Positions 36,556 to 46,031 of a DNA stretch of 64,000 nucleotides are shown here, one piece after another. Origin of the DNA: Paenibacillus kyungheensis (GTDB lineage: Bacteria; Bacillota; Bacilli; Paenibacillales; Paenibacillaceae). Every line of letters begins with the position of its first letter. The first letter of the stretch is position 1. The position numbers and the translations under genes were made by a program. The notes beneath the pieces were generated by a model. That model was not told where the DNA came from and made no database searches. It saw only the letters and a list, made by a program, of their open reading frames with translations. Location: the NCBI RefSeq assembly GCF_028606985.1, contig NZ_CP117416.1, positions 2,828,001 through 2,892,000 of the forward strand, written 5' to 3'.

Positions 36556-37482
36556 TTAACTTGCTGATTCTTTCGAAAAACGAATATGATTTGTAAGGAT
36601 TTGCTTAGCAGATGTCCACTGTATGCCAGAATAGCGATTATTATTAATCTGTTCTAGCTTTCCTAATCCACTGAACATACCATGAACATACTGCATACCT
36701 TGCCAGGCAGGATATAGATCGTCGGTTGACTTCGAGCAGGTACGTGCAATCTTAATCAATGTCTCTAAAAAGTTACGGCTTCCTGCTTTGAACAAACGGA
36801 AGCGCTGACCGGTTAGCGAGCTCATCAACACAGCTAATTGACGTGCACTGATCTGATCTCCTGCAATATAGACAAAGCGTGGAGTATGATCATCCAGAGC
36901 AATTTTGGCTGTAAAGGTAGCGACATTGTCTTTGGTGGTAAAATCCATCGGTTGATCGGCATCGTCCCAATACAGGATTCGTTTGTGAGAAAACAAAACA
37001 ATCGGCGCCATACCGGTTAGCATATCTGCAAATGCTCCATTTAAAACCGATGTTGCTGTGATCGGAGCCTGATCCAGTATTTTCATAAAGTCACGACGTA
37101 ACTCTAAATTGCGATTCGATCCTACAGGCAATTTGGTATAATCCATAGAATAATCAGAAGGAATAAAGCGAGGAACACCTGCTGCTACAGCCGCTTCTAA
37201 TAATAAAGTCTGCGTTTCTATAATTACTTCATCCAATCCACTAAGAGCTGACACTACACAAGATACATCGAGACATGCTTCTTTCATTTCAGTAGCGTTA
37301 TGATAATCGACTTCTACAATGTGTATTCCTAGCTGTTCTAACGGGACTATTTTGTCTAAAGGTGTGCCCCGACGGATCAAAGCTCGTACAGTTGCTCCTT
37401 CATCGACAAGTGCTCTAGCAATTCGTCCTCCTAGATCACCTGTACTGCCTGCAATTAGAACGGTTTTGTGTTGTGATATCAA
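36556..37482 (-). CDS. NmrA-like NAD(P)-binding protein
   Basis: The 308-aa protein begins with a TTG codon (37482) seven bases after GGAGG. It has the atypical-SDR dinucleotide motif GSTGDLGGRIA near residue 12 and VRALIRRGTP, which favours NADP binding. It resembles isoflavone-reductase/NmrA proteins, which are redox sensors or reductases of aromatic compounds. Substrate unknown. The tail is close to the upstream region of the kinase gene but no link is evident. Confidence 0.85.
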   Translation of the reverse strand: MISQHKTVLIAGSTGDLGGRIARALVDEGATVRALIRRGTPLDKIVPLEQLGIHIVEVDYHNATEMKEACLDVSCVVSALSGLDEVIIETQTLLLEAAVAAGVPRFIPSDYSMDYTKLPVGSNRNLELRRDFMKILDQAPITATSVLNGAFADMLTGMAPIVLFSHKRILYWDDADQPMDFTTKDNVATFTAKIALDDHTPRFVYIAGDQISARQLAVLMSSLTGQRFRLFKAGSRNFLETLIKIARTCSKSTDDLYPAWQGMQYVHGMFSGLGKLEQINNNRYSGIQWTSAKQILTNHIRFSKESAS

Positions 37483-37563
37483 TGAGATGTCCTCCTTTTA
37501 ATCTAGGTCTACATTCTACGACTCTATTATCTATAACACCAAATCGCTTAAATGATGCACTAC

Positions 37564-37597
37564 AAAAAAAGCTTATGCAGATATATAGCATAAGCTT
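37564..37597 (-). terminator. Terminator of the 171-aa gene
   Basis: AAGCTTATGC and GCATAAGCTT pair perfectly around a short AT loop; the minus strand continues into TTTTTTTG. Confidence 0.85.
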
Positions 37598-37617
37598 GAA
37601 CGTATAAACGATTCTAT

Positions 37618-38133
37618 TTAACTATTCCATTCATCTCCAGAAAAGCGTTCTGTAGCTCTAGCATGTTCTTGCTTGGCTTGTTCACTAAGACGATAACGAA
37701 TTTCTTGAAGCATAATCGACATGATTTCTCTGCGTTCTCCCAGATCAATCAATGCTTTGCGTAATCCGTCTCGTACCATCCCTTGTTGTTCACCTTGCTG
37801 ATAACTGGCTAGCGCATTCGCACCTTTTTCTATTTCTAATTGCAAATCTTTAACATACGAAGTAATGAGCAATAACGATTCTTCGTATACGTCGCTAGAA
37901 AATCCTTTGAGCGGAGAACGAATAAACCGCTCCTGTACTTGATCTTGAACATTAACCATCACAAAAGCGGGATTACTCAACAGCAATTGCATACTTTGCA
38001 TTTGTAAATCTTCAGGCATCCGATCAATTAGAATTGCTTCATTTTGTTCTAACAACTGTTTTAAGCAATAATTCAGTTCGGCATCACCTTCTGGTAATTT
38101 CTCTACTTGGTTTTTTCTCACGAAATAGATCAT
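37618..38133 (-). CDS. Hypothetical protein, 171 aa
   Basis: The start at 38133 follows AAAGGAGACAACA. The protein is acidic, Gln- and Glu-rich and mostly helical, with a likely coiled-coil tail (LQEIRYRLSEQAKQEHARATERF). There is no signal peptide or membrane segment. No family recognised. It has its own terminator and no obvious partner. Confidence 0.65.
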   Translation of the reverse strand: MIYFVRKNQVEKLPEGDAELNYCLKQLLEQNEAILIDRMPEDLQMQSMQLLLSNPAFVMVNVQDQVQERFIRSPLKGFSSDVYEESLLLITSYVKDLQLEIEKGANALASYQQGEQQGMVRDGLRKALIDLGERREIMSIMLQEIRYRLSEQAKQEHARATERFSGDEWNS

Positions 38134-38465
38134 TGTTGTCTCCTTTAGGTTACTGAATACGTTTACTAAAATAGCTAAACAAAGTATATCGTTGTTAACA
38201 TCATTATGAACAAGAGTCTTAGTAAGAAGATACGCAATATTTTAAGTATTTTTTTATAACTTAACCATTTTAAGTACATTGTTAGCATGTTCCACTCAAA
38301 AATAGACTCTTATTTACAATAATCGGCTTAAAACAAAGAAAATGTTATGTATAAATGCGAATATTAGACAAATTATGCACTAAGACCTATAACGAAAAAG
38401 ACGAAAAAGAACAAAGAAATTTCATTTTTCCTTGTTCTTGCCACATTCAGGACGATTGTTACATT
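38134..38465. other. 332-bp region without a gene
   Basis: AT-rich spacer. The right part next to 38133 must hold the promoter of the 171-aa gene; the rest lacks a credible ribosome binding site, hairpin or recognisable protein on either strand. Confidence 0.5.
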
Positions 38466-39296
38466 TTAACTAATAATAATACACTTGCTATCACTATTAT
38501 GACCGATTCCTTTGGATTTTACGATAGGAATAGGATGCTGTGCAGTCAGTTGTAACAGATATTGCTGAATCTGATGCCATTCATGGTGTTGTTCTATTTC
38601 GGTAAATGTACCTAACAGTATCCCCGAACAGCTAGCAAACACACCGATTTGATGTAGCTGATCCAGCATAGAGATTATGCGTGCTGCACGTCCACTCCAT
38701 GATTCTAACAAAATAACTTTACCCGATACATCTGGAAAATAAGGAGTACCGACCAATTTCAAAAAGCAACGAATATTGCCTCCAATCACATCACCATTCA
38801 GATGTTCACCTTGTATAAAGTCAAAATCAAATTGATATAAATCTGAACCACCTTCAAAAAAGGTACGATAAAATTGTTGCCGTTGCTCTGCTCCATGTTC
38901 TTTGATTATATTCATGATCTGATAATGGTACGTCTGAATCTGTGATTGTTGTACGATTGCATTTAAGACTACTGTTAGATCACTCATGCCAAAAAACGCG
39001 GTTTGAGCTGTGCGGATCTGTGCATAGTTTAGATACGGAAGTATTCCATTCGCCAGATCGCCACCTGAAATATCAAAAATCGCTTTGATTTGTGGATCAG
39101 CAAATAACCGATTCAATTCGTTTGCTTTTTCTTGTGCCGTATGAGCATCAATTAATGTTCTAGCTTCTACCACTTGAAGCCCCCATTGTTGTAAATGCCC
39201 GATCAGTTCATTAATCTGTACTCGCCGATCCTGTGAAATAGGGTCTGAACAAGCAATAAGTGCTACTGTATCTCCTGATTTCAGTTGCAGTGTCAT
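38466..39296 (-). CDS. LD-carboxypeptidase / MccF-like S66 peptidase
   Basis: This 276-aa protein has the S66 serine peptidase layout: N-terminal GDTVALIACSDPISQ, FDISGGDLANGILPYL, the nucleophile elbow FFGMSDLTVV (Ser of GMSD) and the C-terminal His in GIGHNSDSKC, with Glu in VILLESWSG. LD-carboxypeptidases trim murein tetrapeptides; MccF relatives cleave microcin C-type toxic nucleotide peptides and give immunity. The short length and altered elbow leave both roles open. Confidence 0.83.
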   Translation of the reverse strand: MTLQLKSGDTVALIACSDPISQDRRVQINELIGHLQQWGLQVVEARTLIDAHTAQEKANELNRLFADPQIKAIFDISGGDLANGILPYLNYAQIRTAQTAFFGMSDLTVVLNAIVQQSQIQTYHYQIMNIIKEHGAEQRQQFYRTFFEGGSDLYQFDFDFIQGEHLNGDVIGGNIRCFLKLVGTPYFPDVSGKVILLESWSGRAARIISMLDQLHQIGVFASCSGILLGTFTEIEQHHEWHQIQQYLLQLTAQHPIPIVKSKGIGHNSDSKCIIIS

Positions 39297-39331
39297 TTAT
39301 GTATTGCTCCTCTCTGTTGAGTGTGATCATC

Positions 39332-39835
39332 TTACGAATTCGCTGTAACGGATAACTGATAAAACTTTTTGTCCACTTGCATTACTGGAAAAGAAGCAGG
39401 TAGTTGGGTTACTTCTATTTCTTGAAAGCCATTTTTTTCATAAAATCGATGAGCGGCTATAAATTGTAGAGTTGTGCCTAAATATATATGCGTCAATTGC
39501 TGTTGGGTTGCCCACGAGACGGCTTGTTGTAGCAATAATGTAGCTGTATTCCACACTTTTCCTCGATAGTCAGAATGGACAAACATCTTGCGAAGAGCGA
39601 CCTGTTGATTCCCTATATCTAACAAAGCAATCGTACCCACTACTTGATCATCATCACAAGCCACCCAGAAGTTACCGTTCCCTTTTTGATAAAAAGATTG
39701 AATGGATAATAGGTCTGGCTGATCTTCCTTAGTAATCGGTATATTGTATTCTTGTTGCTGAATATGGAGAATAAGTTGTACTACTTGCTCTTGATCACTG
39801 TCTGCGTAATTTCGAATACTTAGCGATGAATTCAT
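39332..39835 (-). CDS. GNAT family N-acetyltransferase
   Basis: From ATG 39835, eight bases after AAAGGAG, the protein is 167 aa. It has the GNAT core: FWVACDDDQVVGTIALLD, acetyl-CoA loop region RKMFVHSDYRGKVWNTATLL and AAHRFYEKNGFQEIE. The usual Q/RxxGxG/A loop is degenerate (YRGKVWNTA). Substrate unknown. It overlaps the gene at 39832 by 4 nt. Confidence 0.88.
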   Translation of the reverse strand: MNSSLSIRNYADSDQEQVVQLILHIQQQEYNIPITKEDQPDLLSIQSFYQKGNGNFWVACDDDQVVGTIALLDIGNQQVALRKMFVHSDYRGKVWNTATLLLQQAVSWATQQQLTHIYLGTTLQFIAAHRFYEKNGFQEIEVTQLPASFPVMQVDKKFYQLSVTANS

Positions 39836-40176
39836 TGGCGATACTCCTTTAGGAAAGAATTCCATGTCTTTTTGGAAAAAGGCTTATATAACAACGTCTC
39901 AAACTCATTATATAGTTCTTCATTCATACGTAGAACTATAGCTTTTTTAGCAATTTTAGCACAGGGTTGTGAAAAATAGTTTGGACTGCCTAACTTTCTT
40001 CGGACAGGAATATTAAATTGCAACAGATCCGCTAAATCATTCCAGCCTTCCCAGCTCCATCTAGCTTTGCGTTTCCAATCTATCGCATATAATATGTAAT
40101 CAGATGTAGAGTTATTTTGTTTTTCGATCATAATCCATGTAGCAGGAATGATTTTTTGAGCTTGTCGTTGATTCAT
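39832..40176 (-). CDS. Hypothetical protein, 114 aa
   Basis: A small basic protein rich in Trp and Lys (YAIDWKRKARWSWEGWNDLA, AKKAIVLRMNEELYNEF), cytoplasmic, no family recognised. The ATGA overlap with the GNAT gene shows translational coupling, so the pair probably act together. The start is preceded by GAGGGAGCAAAT. Confidence 0.6.
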   Translation of the reverse strand: MNQRQAQKIIPATWIMIEKQNNSTSDYILYAIDWKRKARWSWEGWNDLADLLQFNIPVRRKLGSPNYFSQPCAKIAKKAIVLRMNEELYNEFETLLYKPFSKKTWNSFLKEYRQ

Positions 40177-40265
40177 ATTTGCTCCCTCACAATATCATTT
40201 CGTTATTGTTCTATTTTCATATGAATAATCTATAAATTCAACATTCAATTATCAATATGCAAAAC

Positions 40266-40304
40266 AAAAAGCCATTCACCGGAAATCTTTCAGCGAACGA
40301 CTTT
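40266..40304 (-). terminator. Terminator of the malate permease gene
   Basis: On the minus strand AAAGTCGTTCGCTG pairs with CCGGTGAATGGCTTT using several G-U pairs and runs into TTTTTG. Confidence 0.7.
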
Positions 40305-40354
40305 GATTTAAAATTTATTTTAAAATTAAAATGTATGATCTAAAAAAACACATT

Positions 40355-41317
40355 TTACAATAAAATCGAGATTAAGATAGGTAAAGAAATTAAGGATAAA
40401 ACGGAACTAATAACAAAAGAAGAAGCTGTTTCGACTTCCAGCGTTTCAAAGCGAGACGCAATCATTGCGGCGACTGCTGATCCAGGGAAAGATACCAACA
40501 ATACAGCCATCGTAATATCTGTTGAAGATAATCCAAATGCTAAAGCCAATACATACGTTAAAATAGGCAATCCGACTACTTTTAATACCGAAATACTGAT
40601 AGCATTCGCACTAAATTGAATACGATTCAGACCAATAGTTACACCAATTGCAAATAATGCCGCACCAGATGTAATACTACCAATTTGATCAAGTGAACTT
40701 TGCAGCAATTCAGGAGAATGGAATCCAAACATCGTAAGCACAACCCCTAATAAAGGAACACAGGCGAGCGGCTCTCTAAGACCATGTAAAATCGAATGAA
40801 CAGTCAGTTTGAGCAAGTTTTCAGGATGTCCATCTTTTTGCCCTGCTTGTGTTTTTTTACCTACAGAACTGACAATGGTTGCGATTGGATCAAGTAACGC
40901 ATTAACAACAATACCTGTAATCGCAATCGGAATAGCAACTTCAGCAGCTCCAAACAAACTTCCAAGTACAGGTATACCCATAAAAGCGAAAGAAGGTTGA
41001 GTCGCATTTAAGGAGAAAATAGATGATCTATTTAAATCTTTTTTGAACACAAGTCTTAGGATTAACAGCAAAATTACATAAAACCCGATAATTCCTAAAA
41101 ACATTGTGATAAAAAAAGGCCATTTATCGATTAACGTTTGTTTACTTGTTGTAGTAATTCCGATAAAAAGGTGAGCAGGTAGTGCAAATTTGGTCACTAA
41201 TGTATTTAAACCTTTGGACGATGCGGAATTGAATACTTTAAAATGACCGCCCAAAAATCCAAGAATAATAACAAAGAAAATAGGTATTAAAATAATAAAA
41301 ATATGACCGACTGACAT
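40355..41317 (-). CDS. AEC family transporter, probable malate permease
   Basis: The 320-aa protein has ten hydrophobic segments and the auxin-efflux-carrier pattern, with a central NATQPSFAFMGIPVLGSLFG and a C-terminal LVSFPGSAVAAMIASRF. Members include MleP, the malate/lactate carrier of malolactic bacteria. It lies 108 bp downstream of the malic/malolactic enzyme gene on the same strand, and a LysR regulator is divergent, the same arrangement as the mle loci of lactic acid bacteria. Malate transport is inferred from this context. Confidence 0.87.
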   Translation of the reverse strand: MSVGHIFIILIPIFFVIILGFLGGHFKVFNSASSKGLNTLVTKFALPAHLFIGITTTSKQTLIDKWPFFITMFLGIIGFYVILLLILRLVFKKDLNRSSIFSLNATQPSFAFMGIPVLGSLFGAAEVAIPIAITGIVVNALLDPIATIVSSVGKKTQAGQKDGHPENLLKLTVHSILHGLREPLACVPLLGVVLTMFGFHSPELLQSSLDQIGSITSGAALFAIGVTIGLNRIQFSANAISISVLKVVGLPILTYVLALAFGLSSTDITMAVLLVSFPGSAVAAMIASRFETLEVETASSFVISSVLSLISLPILISILL

Positions 41318-41425
41318 GTTGTAGGACCTCCATTATATTTTCAAATCTACCCTGTAAAGGGCAGACTGCCTATCTGCTATAGATAGACAATCTGAGAGTG
41401 ATGCGATTTAGTAATAAAGCGTTAT

Positions 41426-43141
41426 TTAGCTTAATGGCGTCATCTCTGTAGATTTAACGGTTCTATATACGGGATGCCACATTGCGTCTTTGACAGCTTG
41501 TTCGATATCGGTTGGAGTATTTTGTGCAACACCATCTTGAATAGCGGCTTTGGCAACAGCTACAGCAACATTAAATGATACTGCTTGTAAATTTTTTACT
41601 CTAGGTAATAGTGGAGCTCCTAGATCTGAAGAGTCTACAGCATGAGCAACAGCATCGGCTGCCGCTGTAAACATTCCTTTGGTGAATACATTAGCTTTGG
41701 CAACAATCGCTCCAAGACCAAGTCCAGGGAATACAAAAGCATTGTTGGATTGACCAAATTCAAATGTGGTTCCTTGATATTCGATAGGTTCAAACGGGCT
41801 ACCAGTAGCGATCAATGCTTTGCCATCTGTCCATTTGATCAAGTCAGCCGGTACAGCTTCAGCAAGTGATGTTGGGTTAGACATTGGCATAATCATTGGA
41901 CGTTCTACATGTTTAGCCATTTCTTTGATGATCTCTTCTGTAAAGGCACCTGTTACGCCAGAAGTACCGATCATAATAGTAGGTTTTACTTGTTTAACGA
42001 CTTCCAAAAGACTTACTTTGCCATTCTCATCTGTTGCCCAATCTGCAATTTCAGACATTTGGCGAAGATATGGTTTTTGGAAAGCAAACACATTTTCTGT
42101 TTCTTCAGTAAGTAGACCACGATAATCGTATGCCCAGAAGCGATCTTCTGCTTCTTCTTCTGACAATCCTTCTTTCATCATCGCATCTCGAATCTGATCG
42201 GCATTCCCAATTCCAGCCGCGCCCGGTCCAAATACAAGTACGCGTTGATCTTTCAGTGATGTACCGCTAACTTGTAGACCGGACATCACAGCTGCAAGTG
42301 TTACTGCGCCTGTACCTTGAATATCATCGTTGAATGTCAAAATTTGATCGCCGTATTTTTCAATGATATTACGTGCATTTACATTTCCAAGATCTTCCCA
42401 GTGCAATAATGCGTTAGGGAATAATTTCATCGCTGTTTGTACATAACGATCTACGAACTCATCGTATTTGTCACCGCGAACTCTTTCATGACGATTACCG
42501 ATATATAATGGATCATTCAATAATTTCTGATTGTTCGTTCCGGCATCAAGTACAACTGCAAGTACACGACTAGGATCAATACCTACAGCAGCAGTATATA
42601 CTGCTAATTTACCAATAGCGATATTAATACCACCTACACCCCAGTCACCAATCCCTAGAATACTTTCAGAGTCGGTAGCTACGATCAGGTCGATATCTCC
42701 AGGTTGTACGCCTGTATTACGGAAAGCTTCTTCAATCCCGTCCATATTATCGATTGAAAGATACACACCGCCTGGTTTGTGGTATTGCTGACTATATTCT
42801 TGAATCGCTTGTCCTACTGTTGGTGTATATACAATTGGAAGAAATTCACTCAGGTGCTCGCTTAGTAAGCGATAGTATAAAACAACATTGCGATTATATA
42901 AATCATTTAACATTGTATTTTTGCGAAGGTTATTCGGTTCAGTACAGATCTGGTCATATACACGATTAACTTGTTCTTCAATCGTTAAGATCATAGGAGG
43001 CAAAATTCCGTTCAGTTCCAAATCTGTTCTTTCTTCTGCTGTAAAAGCGACCCCTTTATTCAAAATAGGGTTAGCTAAAATTTCTTTTCCTTTAAGAATC
43101 GTTTTAATAGAGCCGTCATTATCCAAATAAAATGCGTTCAT
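41426..43141 (-). CDS. NAD-dependent malic enzyme or malolactic enzyme
   Basis: From ATG 43141 (GAAGGAATTGAAC upstream) the protein is 571 aa. It has the malic-enzyme signatures [10 protein letters not shown] (catalytic Tyr), [37 protein letters not shown] (metal ligands) and the NAD-binding motif [10 protein letters not shown]. Malic and malolactic enzymes share these. The length favours malic enzyme (about 565-580 aa against about 540), while the AEC permease and LysR neighbours resemble mleS-mleP-mleR. Product is therefore pyruvate or lactate plus CO2. Confidence 0.92.
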   Translation of the reverse strand: MNAFYLDNDGSIKTILKGKEILANPILNKGVAFTAEERTDLELNGILPPMILTIEEQVNRVYDQICTEPNNLRKNTMLNDLYNRNVVLYYRLLSEHLSEFLPIVYTPTVGQAIQEYSQQYHKPGGVYLSIDNMDGIEEAFRNTGVQPGDIDLIVATDSESILGIGDWGVGGINIAIGKLAVYTAAVGIDPSRVLAVVLDAGTNNQKLLNDPLYIGNRHERVRGDKYDEFVDRYVQTAMKLFPNALLHWEDLGNVNARNIIEKYGDQILTFNDDIQGTGAVTLAAVMSGLQVSGTSLKDQRVLVFGPGAAGIGNADQIRDAMMKEGLSEEEAEDRFWAYDYRGLLTEETENVFAFQKPYLRQMSEIADWATDENGKVSLLEVVKQVKPTIMIGTSGVTGAFTEEIIKEMAKHVERPMIMPMSNPTSLAEAVPADLIKWTDGKALIATGSPFEPIEYQGTTFEFGQSNNAFVFPGLGLGAIVAKANVFTKGMFTAAADAVAHAVDSSDLGAPLLPRVKNLQAVSFNVAVAVAKAAIQDGVAQNTPTDIEQAVKDAMWHPVYRTVKSTEMTPLS

Positions 43142-43267
43142 GTTCAATTCCTTCTTTCGTAATATTGTCATATATGTGTTTTTTCTGTGTCTAAATAGTG
43201 ATTACCTTATTAATAATAGTATCATATTGACATATTGTAAAGGTCATTTTCTATGATAAATAATTTA

Positions 43268-43440
43268 ATCATTGTTAAAAACTATGATAAATCTATTTAT
43301 TACATATTTAATATAAATTTTCAGAAAAATTATACATCCATAAATACGTTTTCATTGTTGTCTATTATGATAAAAATGATATATTATGTACATAATCAAT
43401 AATAATGGTAGAATGATTTATCATAGTTAAAAACAATGAT
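43268..43440. promoter_or_regulatory. Two 21-bp dyads in the malate promoter region
   Basis: At 43268-43288 and 43420-43440 the arms ATCATWGTT and AACWATGAT flank AAA, giving two near-identical 21-bp dyads 152 bp apart. One lies 61 bp before the LysR start and the other 127 bp before the malic enzyme start. Extra ATGATAA half sites occur at 43253-43260 and 43367-43372. The spacing and symmetry are as expected for LysR-type binding (T-N11-A boxes), so MleR-like autoregulation and activation are likely (inference). Confidence 0.7.
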
Positions 43441-43500
43441 AAAAAGAAAAATAAATCTATTATTTTACCGTTAATCATAAGATTTAAGAAAGGAATACTT

Positions 43501-44379
43501 ATGGAAATTAGACAACTTGAATATTTTGTAGCTGTTTGTGAGGAATTACATTTTACCAAAGCCGCAGAACGATTGGGGATTACTCAACCTACACTCAGTA
43601 TACAAATTCGAACAATGGAAGAAGAAGTAGGTACACTCCTTTTTGATCGGATCGGCAAAAAGATTACTCTTACTGAAGCAGGATTTATTTTATTACGTCA
43701 GGCACGAAGTATTTTATTAAAGTTACAAGATGCTTTCGATGAGATTAATGGATTACGCGAATATACAGGCGGGAATCTGGTCGTAGGGGTAATGGCAGCA
43801 GAGTTGGATTATCGAATTACACCGATCTTGATTGATTTTCATCATCAATTTCCTAATATTCATCTTAAAATCTCTTCTGCGATTGAGGTAGCAGAGATGG
43901 TTATCAATAATGTAGTCGATATTGGTATTACATTAATTGAATTTACAGATCCTAGATTAGTTACAACCCCACTATATACAGAAGAATTTGTTCTGGTTGT
44001 CTCCGAGAATCATGAACTGGCGGATCAAGAGTCGATTTCACTTGCCGCTTTACCTTCTATTCCATTGGTACTTTATCCTAAAGGGTTCAAAGGACGGGAA
44101 TTAATCGAGCGTCATTGCAAAGAACATGGATTGAACTTAAATATTATTATAGAGACTTCTACAGCTTCTTCATTGTATGGCTTTGTCAAATCGAATGTAG
44201 CGGCATGTATTCAGCCTTATTCATTATCCGCTTCTCTTAATGATCCAACATTGCGTCTGATTAAAATAGCAGATTTCCCGCCTACCCGTCAGATTGGTAT
44301 TATGCATCGTACGGATAAGTATCTTGGTGTAGCAGCTTTAGAATTTATGAAGATGATCGAGAAGCATTTGAAAATGTAA
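43501..44379 (+). CDS. LysR family regulator of malate genes
   Basis: The 292-aa protein begins with the LysR winged helix (MEIRQLEYFVAVCEELHFTKAAERLGITQPTLSIQIRTMEEEVGTLLFDR) and continues with a substrate-binding-like effector domain (about residues 90-290). It starts after AAGAAAGGAATACTT and is divergent from the malic/malolactic enzyme gene, with paired dyads between. L-malate is the probable inducer, by analogy with MleR. Confidence 0.92.
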   Translation: MEIRQLEYFVAVCEELHFTKAAERLGITQPTLSIQIRTMEEEVGTLLFDRIGKKITLTEAGFILLRQARSILLKLQDAFDEINGLREYTGGNLVVGVMAAELDYRITPILIDFHHQFPNIHLKISSAIEVAEMVINNVVDIGITLIEFTDPRLVTTPLYTEEFVLVVSENHELADQESISLAALPSIPLVLYPKGFKGRELIERHCKEHGLNLNIIIETSTASSLYGFVKSNVAACIQPYSLSASLNDPTLRLIKIADFPPTRQIGIMHRTDKYLGVAALEFMKMIEKHLKM

Positions 44380-44388
44380 CGATACAGC

Positions 44389-44430
44389 AAAAAAGAAGGA
44401 TAAGCATATAAAAAGCTTATCCTTCTTTTA
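44389..44430. terminator. Bidirectional terminator
   Basis: AAAAGAAGGATAAGC and GCTTATCCTTCTTTT form a 15-bp perfect stem between the convergent LysR and TrxR-like genes. Confidence 0.9.
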
Positions 44431-44478
44431 CTTTCCTCTATATTGACTATCATCTACTGTTCCTTAATGATTCCTTTT

Positions 44479-45399
44479 TTAAAGCATCACTTTACTTTTC
44501 CATGCTTTCTCTAATAACTCACTGTTGATACTTATTGCCGCCATCGAACCCATTGACGCAGCAGCGACCACCTGATATTTACGTGAAGCCGAATCTCCTG
44601 CACTGTAGACACCAGCGATATTGGTTTTACCAAACTCATCTACAATGACCATTCCGGTATCTGCTAGTTCGCATCCTAACATCTGAGGCACCTCCGATCC
44701 TGCTTCTAATTCAGGTGCAAAAAATATTCCTGTACACGAAAGTGATGTACCATCTTCAAATACAATCTGCTTGACCATACCTGTGTCTGATTGTATTTGC
44801 TGAATCGGGGACGTTACTATCGAGATATGACGTTGTTCCAACTCTTCTTTCTCTTCTTCACTCCAATCCTCTGTTCCATGGGTACAAATCGTGAACTGGT
44901 CTGTCCATCCAGAGATTGTTTTGGCAAGATGCAGTGCCATCCCTCCGCTTACGATTAAAGCTAAAGGCTGATCTCGCAATTCCCAACCATCGCAATACGG
45001 ACAGACGAATGCGCTTTTACCATAGACTTCTTGTAGACCAGCAATAGCAAGAGGACGATCTTTCATTCCAGTAGCAAATAGTATCTTTTTGCCTCTGTAT
45101 GTATTGCCTTGTATCGTTGTCATCTCGAAATCTCTATCTTGACCTGTTGCGCGGATAACCGTATCTTTTACAAACTGTACTGAAGGATAGACACTAATCT
45201 GTTCTCTGGCTATATGGCGAAATGTAGCAGGCGTAACTCCATCTCTGGTTAAAAATCCATGCGACTCTTTAGTCACTCGATTACGTGGAAGTTCTTCATC
45301 AATCACCAGCACCTTTTTTCGCGCTCTTCCCAAAACAAGAGCTGCATTCAATCCCGCAGGTCCGCCGCCAACAATAATTACATCTACTAATTGTTCCAT
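44479..45399 (-). CDS. Thioredoxin reductase-like FAD/NAD(P) oxidoreductase
   Basis: From ATG 45399 (or 45405; both follow AAAGGAG) the protein is about 306 aa. It shows the FAD motif VIIVGGGPAGLNAALVLG, the active-site motif FVCPYCDGWE in place of the CATC of true thioredoxin reductases, a degenerate NAD(P) motif IVSGGMALHLA and a C-terminal GVYSAGDSA. Members with CPYC reduce bacilliredoxin-like or other small partners, or act in dithiol formation. Partner unknown. Monocistronic. Confidence 0.88.
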   Translation of the reverse strand: MEQLVDVIIVGGGPAGLNAALVLGRARKKVLVIDEELPRNRVTKESHGFLTRDGVTPATFRHIAREQISVYPSVQFVKDTVIRATGQDRDFEMTTIQGNTYRGKKILFATGMKDRPLAIAGLQEVYGKSAFVCPYCDGWELRDQPLALIVSGGMALHLAKTISGWTDQFTICTHGTEDWSEEEKEELEQRHISIVTSPIQQIQSDTGMVKQIVFEDGTSLSCTGIFFAPELEAGSEVPQMLGCELADTGMVIVDEFGKTNIAGVYSAGDSASRKYQVVAAASMGSMAAISINSELLEKAWKSKVML

Positions 45400-45519
45400 A
45401 TTCATAAGCTCCTTTATCATTGGTTTTAAGGTAAATTTCTATATTGTTATATGTTCGCTTATCTATCTAGCATTTTAAGCGTAGAGATTTTATTTGAATA
45501 AGTCGGTGTAAATTCTACA

Positions 45520-45648
45520 TTATTGGACAAATTGAGCAATCCAAGCTGGCATCGATATCCCTTGCGGGTTCCAACCTAGTAGATGACGAGCATGTATAGC
45601 CACAGCACTGCCAATATAACCAGTGACACCTGTTATAAAAATGTTCAT
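45520..45648 (-). pseudogene. SDR gene remnant with large internal deletion
   Basis: From ATG 45648, after GAGGGGTAAGCTAA, 42 codons read MNIFITGVTGYIGSAVAIHA then RHLLGWNPQGISMPAWIAQF and stop at 45520. The start is the Rossmann motif of an extended SDR, and the end (LLGWNP) looks like the C-terminal segment of the same family. The roughly 230 residues between are missing in frame. It is a deletion relic, possibly still translated. Confidence 0.6.
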
Positions 45649-45970
45649 TTAGCTTACCCCTCATTTCTAATAAAAAGGTTATTTATAATCAGAGACTTTA
45701 AAGATTTATATTATCTCTAATTATTATAAAAAAATGAATAGAACTACGTGTGAAAGCTTATCTTTAAGCTATATAATCTTTTGTTTTTCAATTAGAGATT
45801 TTATTTATCTATAATATACTTAATACATTTTATAAGTCAAGTCATGATCGGTTTTGTGCTTTTTATCAGATGAATAAATGTGGATCACCAGCATTTTACT
45901 AGGTCATTTTATACTACTATTTTAAAATACATATTCTTCTATTATTTTATATAAATGCCTATTTCTTTTT

Positions 45971-46010
45971 TGTAAGCGCTATCTTATAATAAGTTGCGTA
46001 AACGTTTGCA
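45971..46010 (+). promoter_or_regulatory. Two cre-like sites in the alpha-amylase promoter
   Basis: TGTAAGCGCTATCT (45971-45984) and CGTAAACGTTTGCA (45997-46010) each fit TGNAANCGNWNNCA with one deviation. They bracket a TATAAT -10 box at 45985-45990. CcpA bound here would occlude the promoter, giving glucose repression of amylase. The stretch 45649-45960 is otherwise AT-rich without a gene. Confidence 0.65.
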
Positions 46011-46031
46011 CAAAATATATGTACAGGAGGA

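Noticed and set aside
38355..38555. 66-codon plus-strand frame upstream of and overlapping the S66 peptidase gene end
   Set aside because: No ribosome binding site, mixed composition, half of it antisense to the peptidase.
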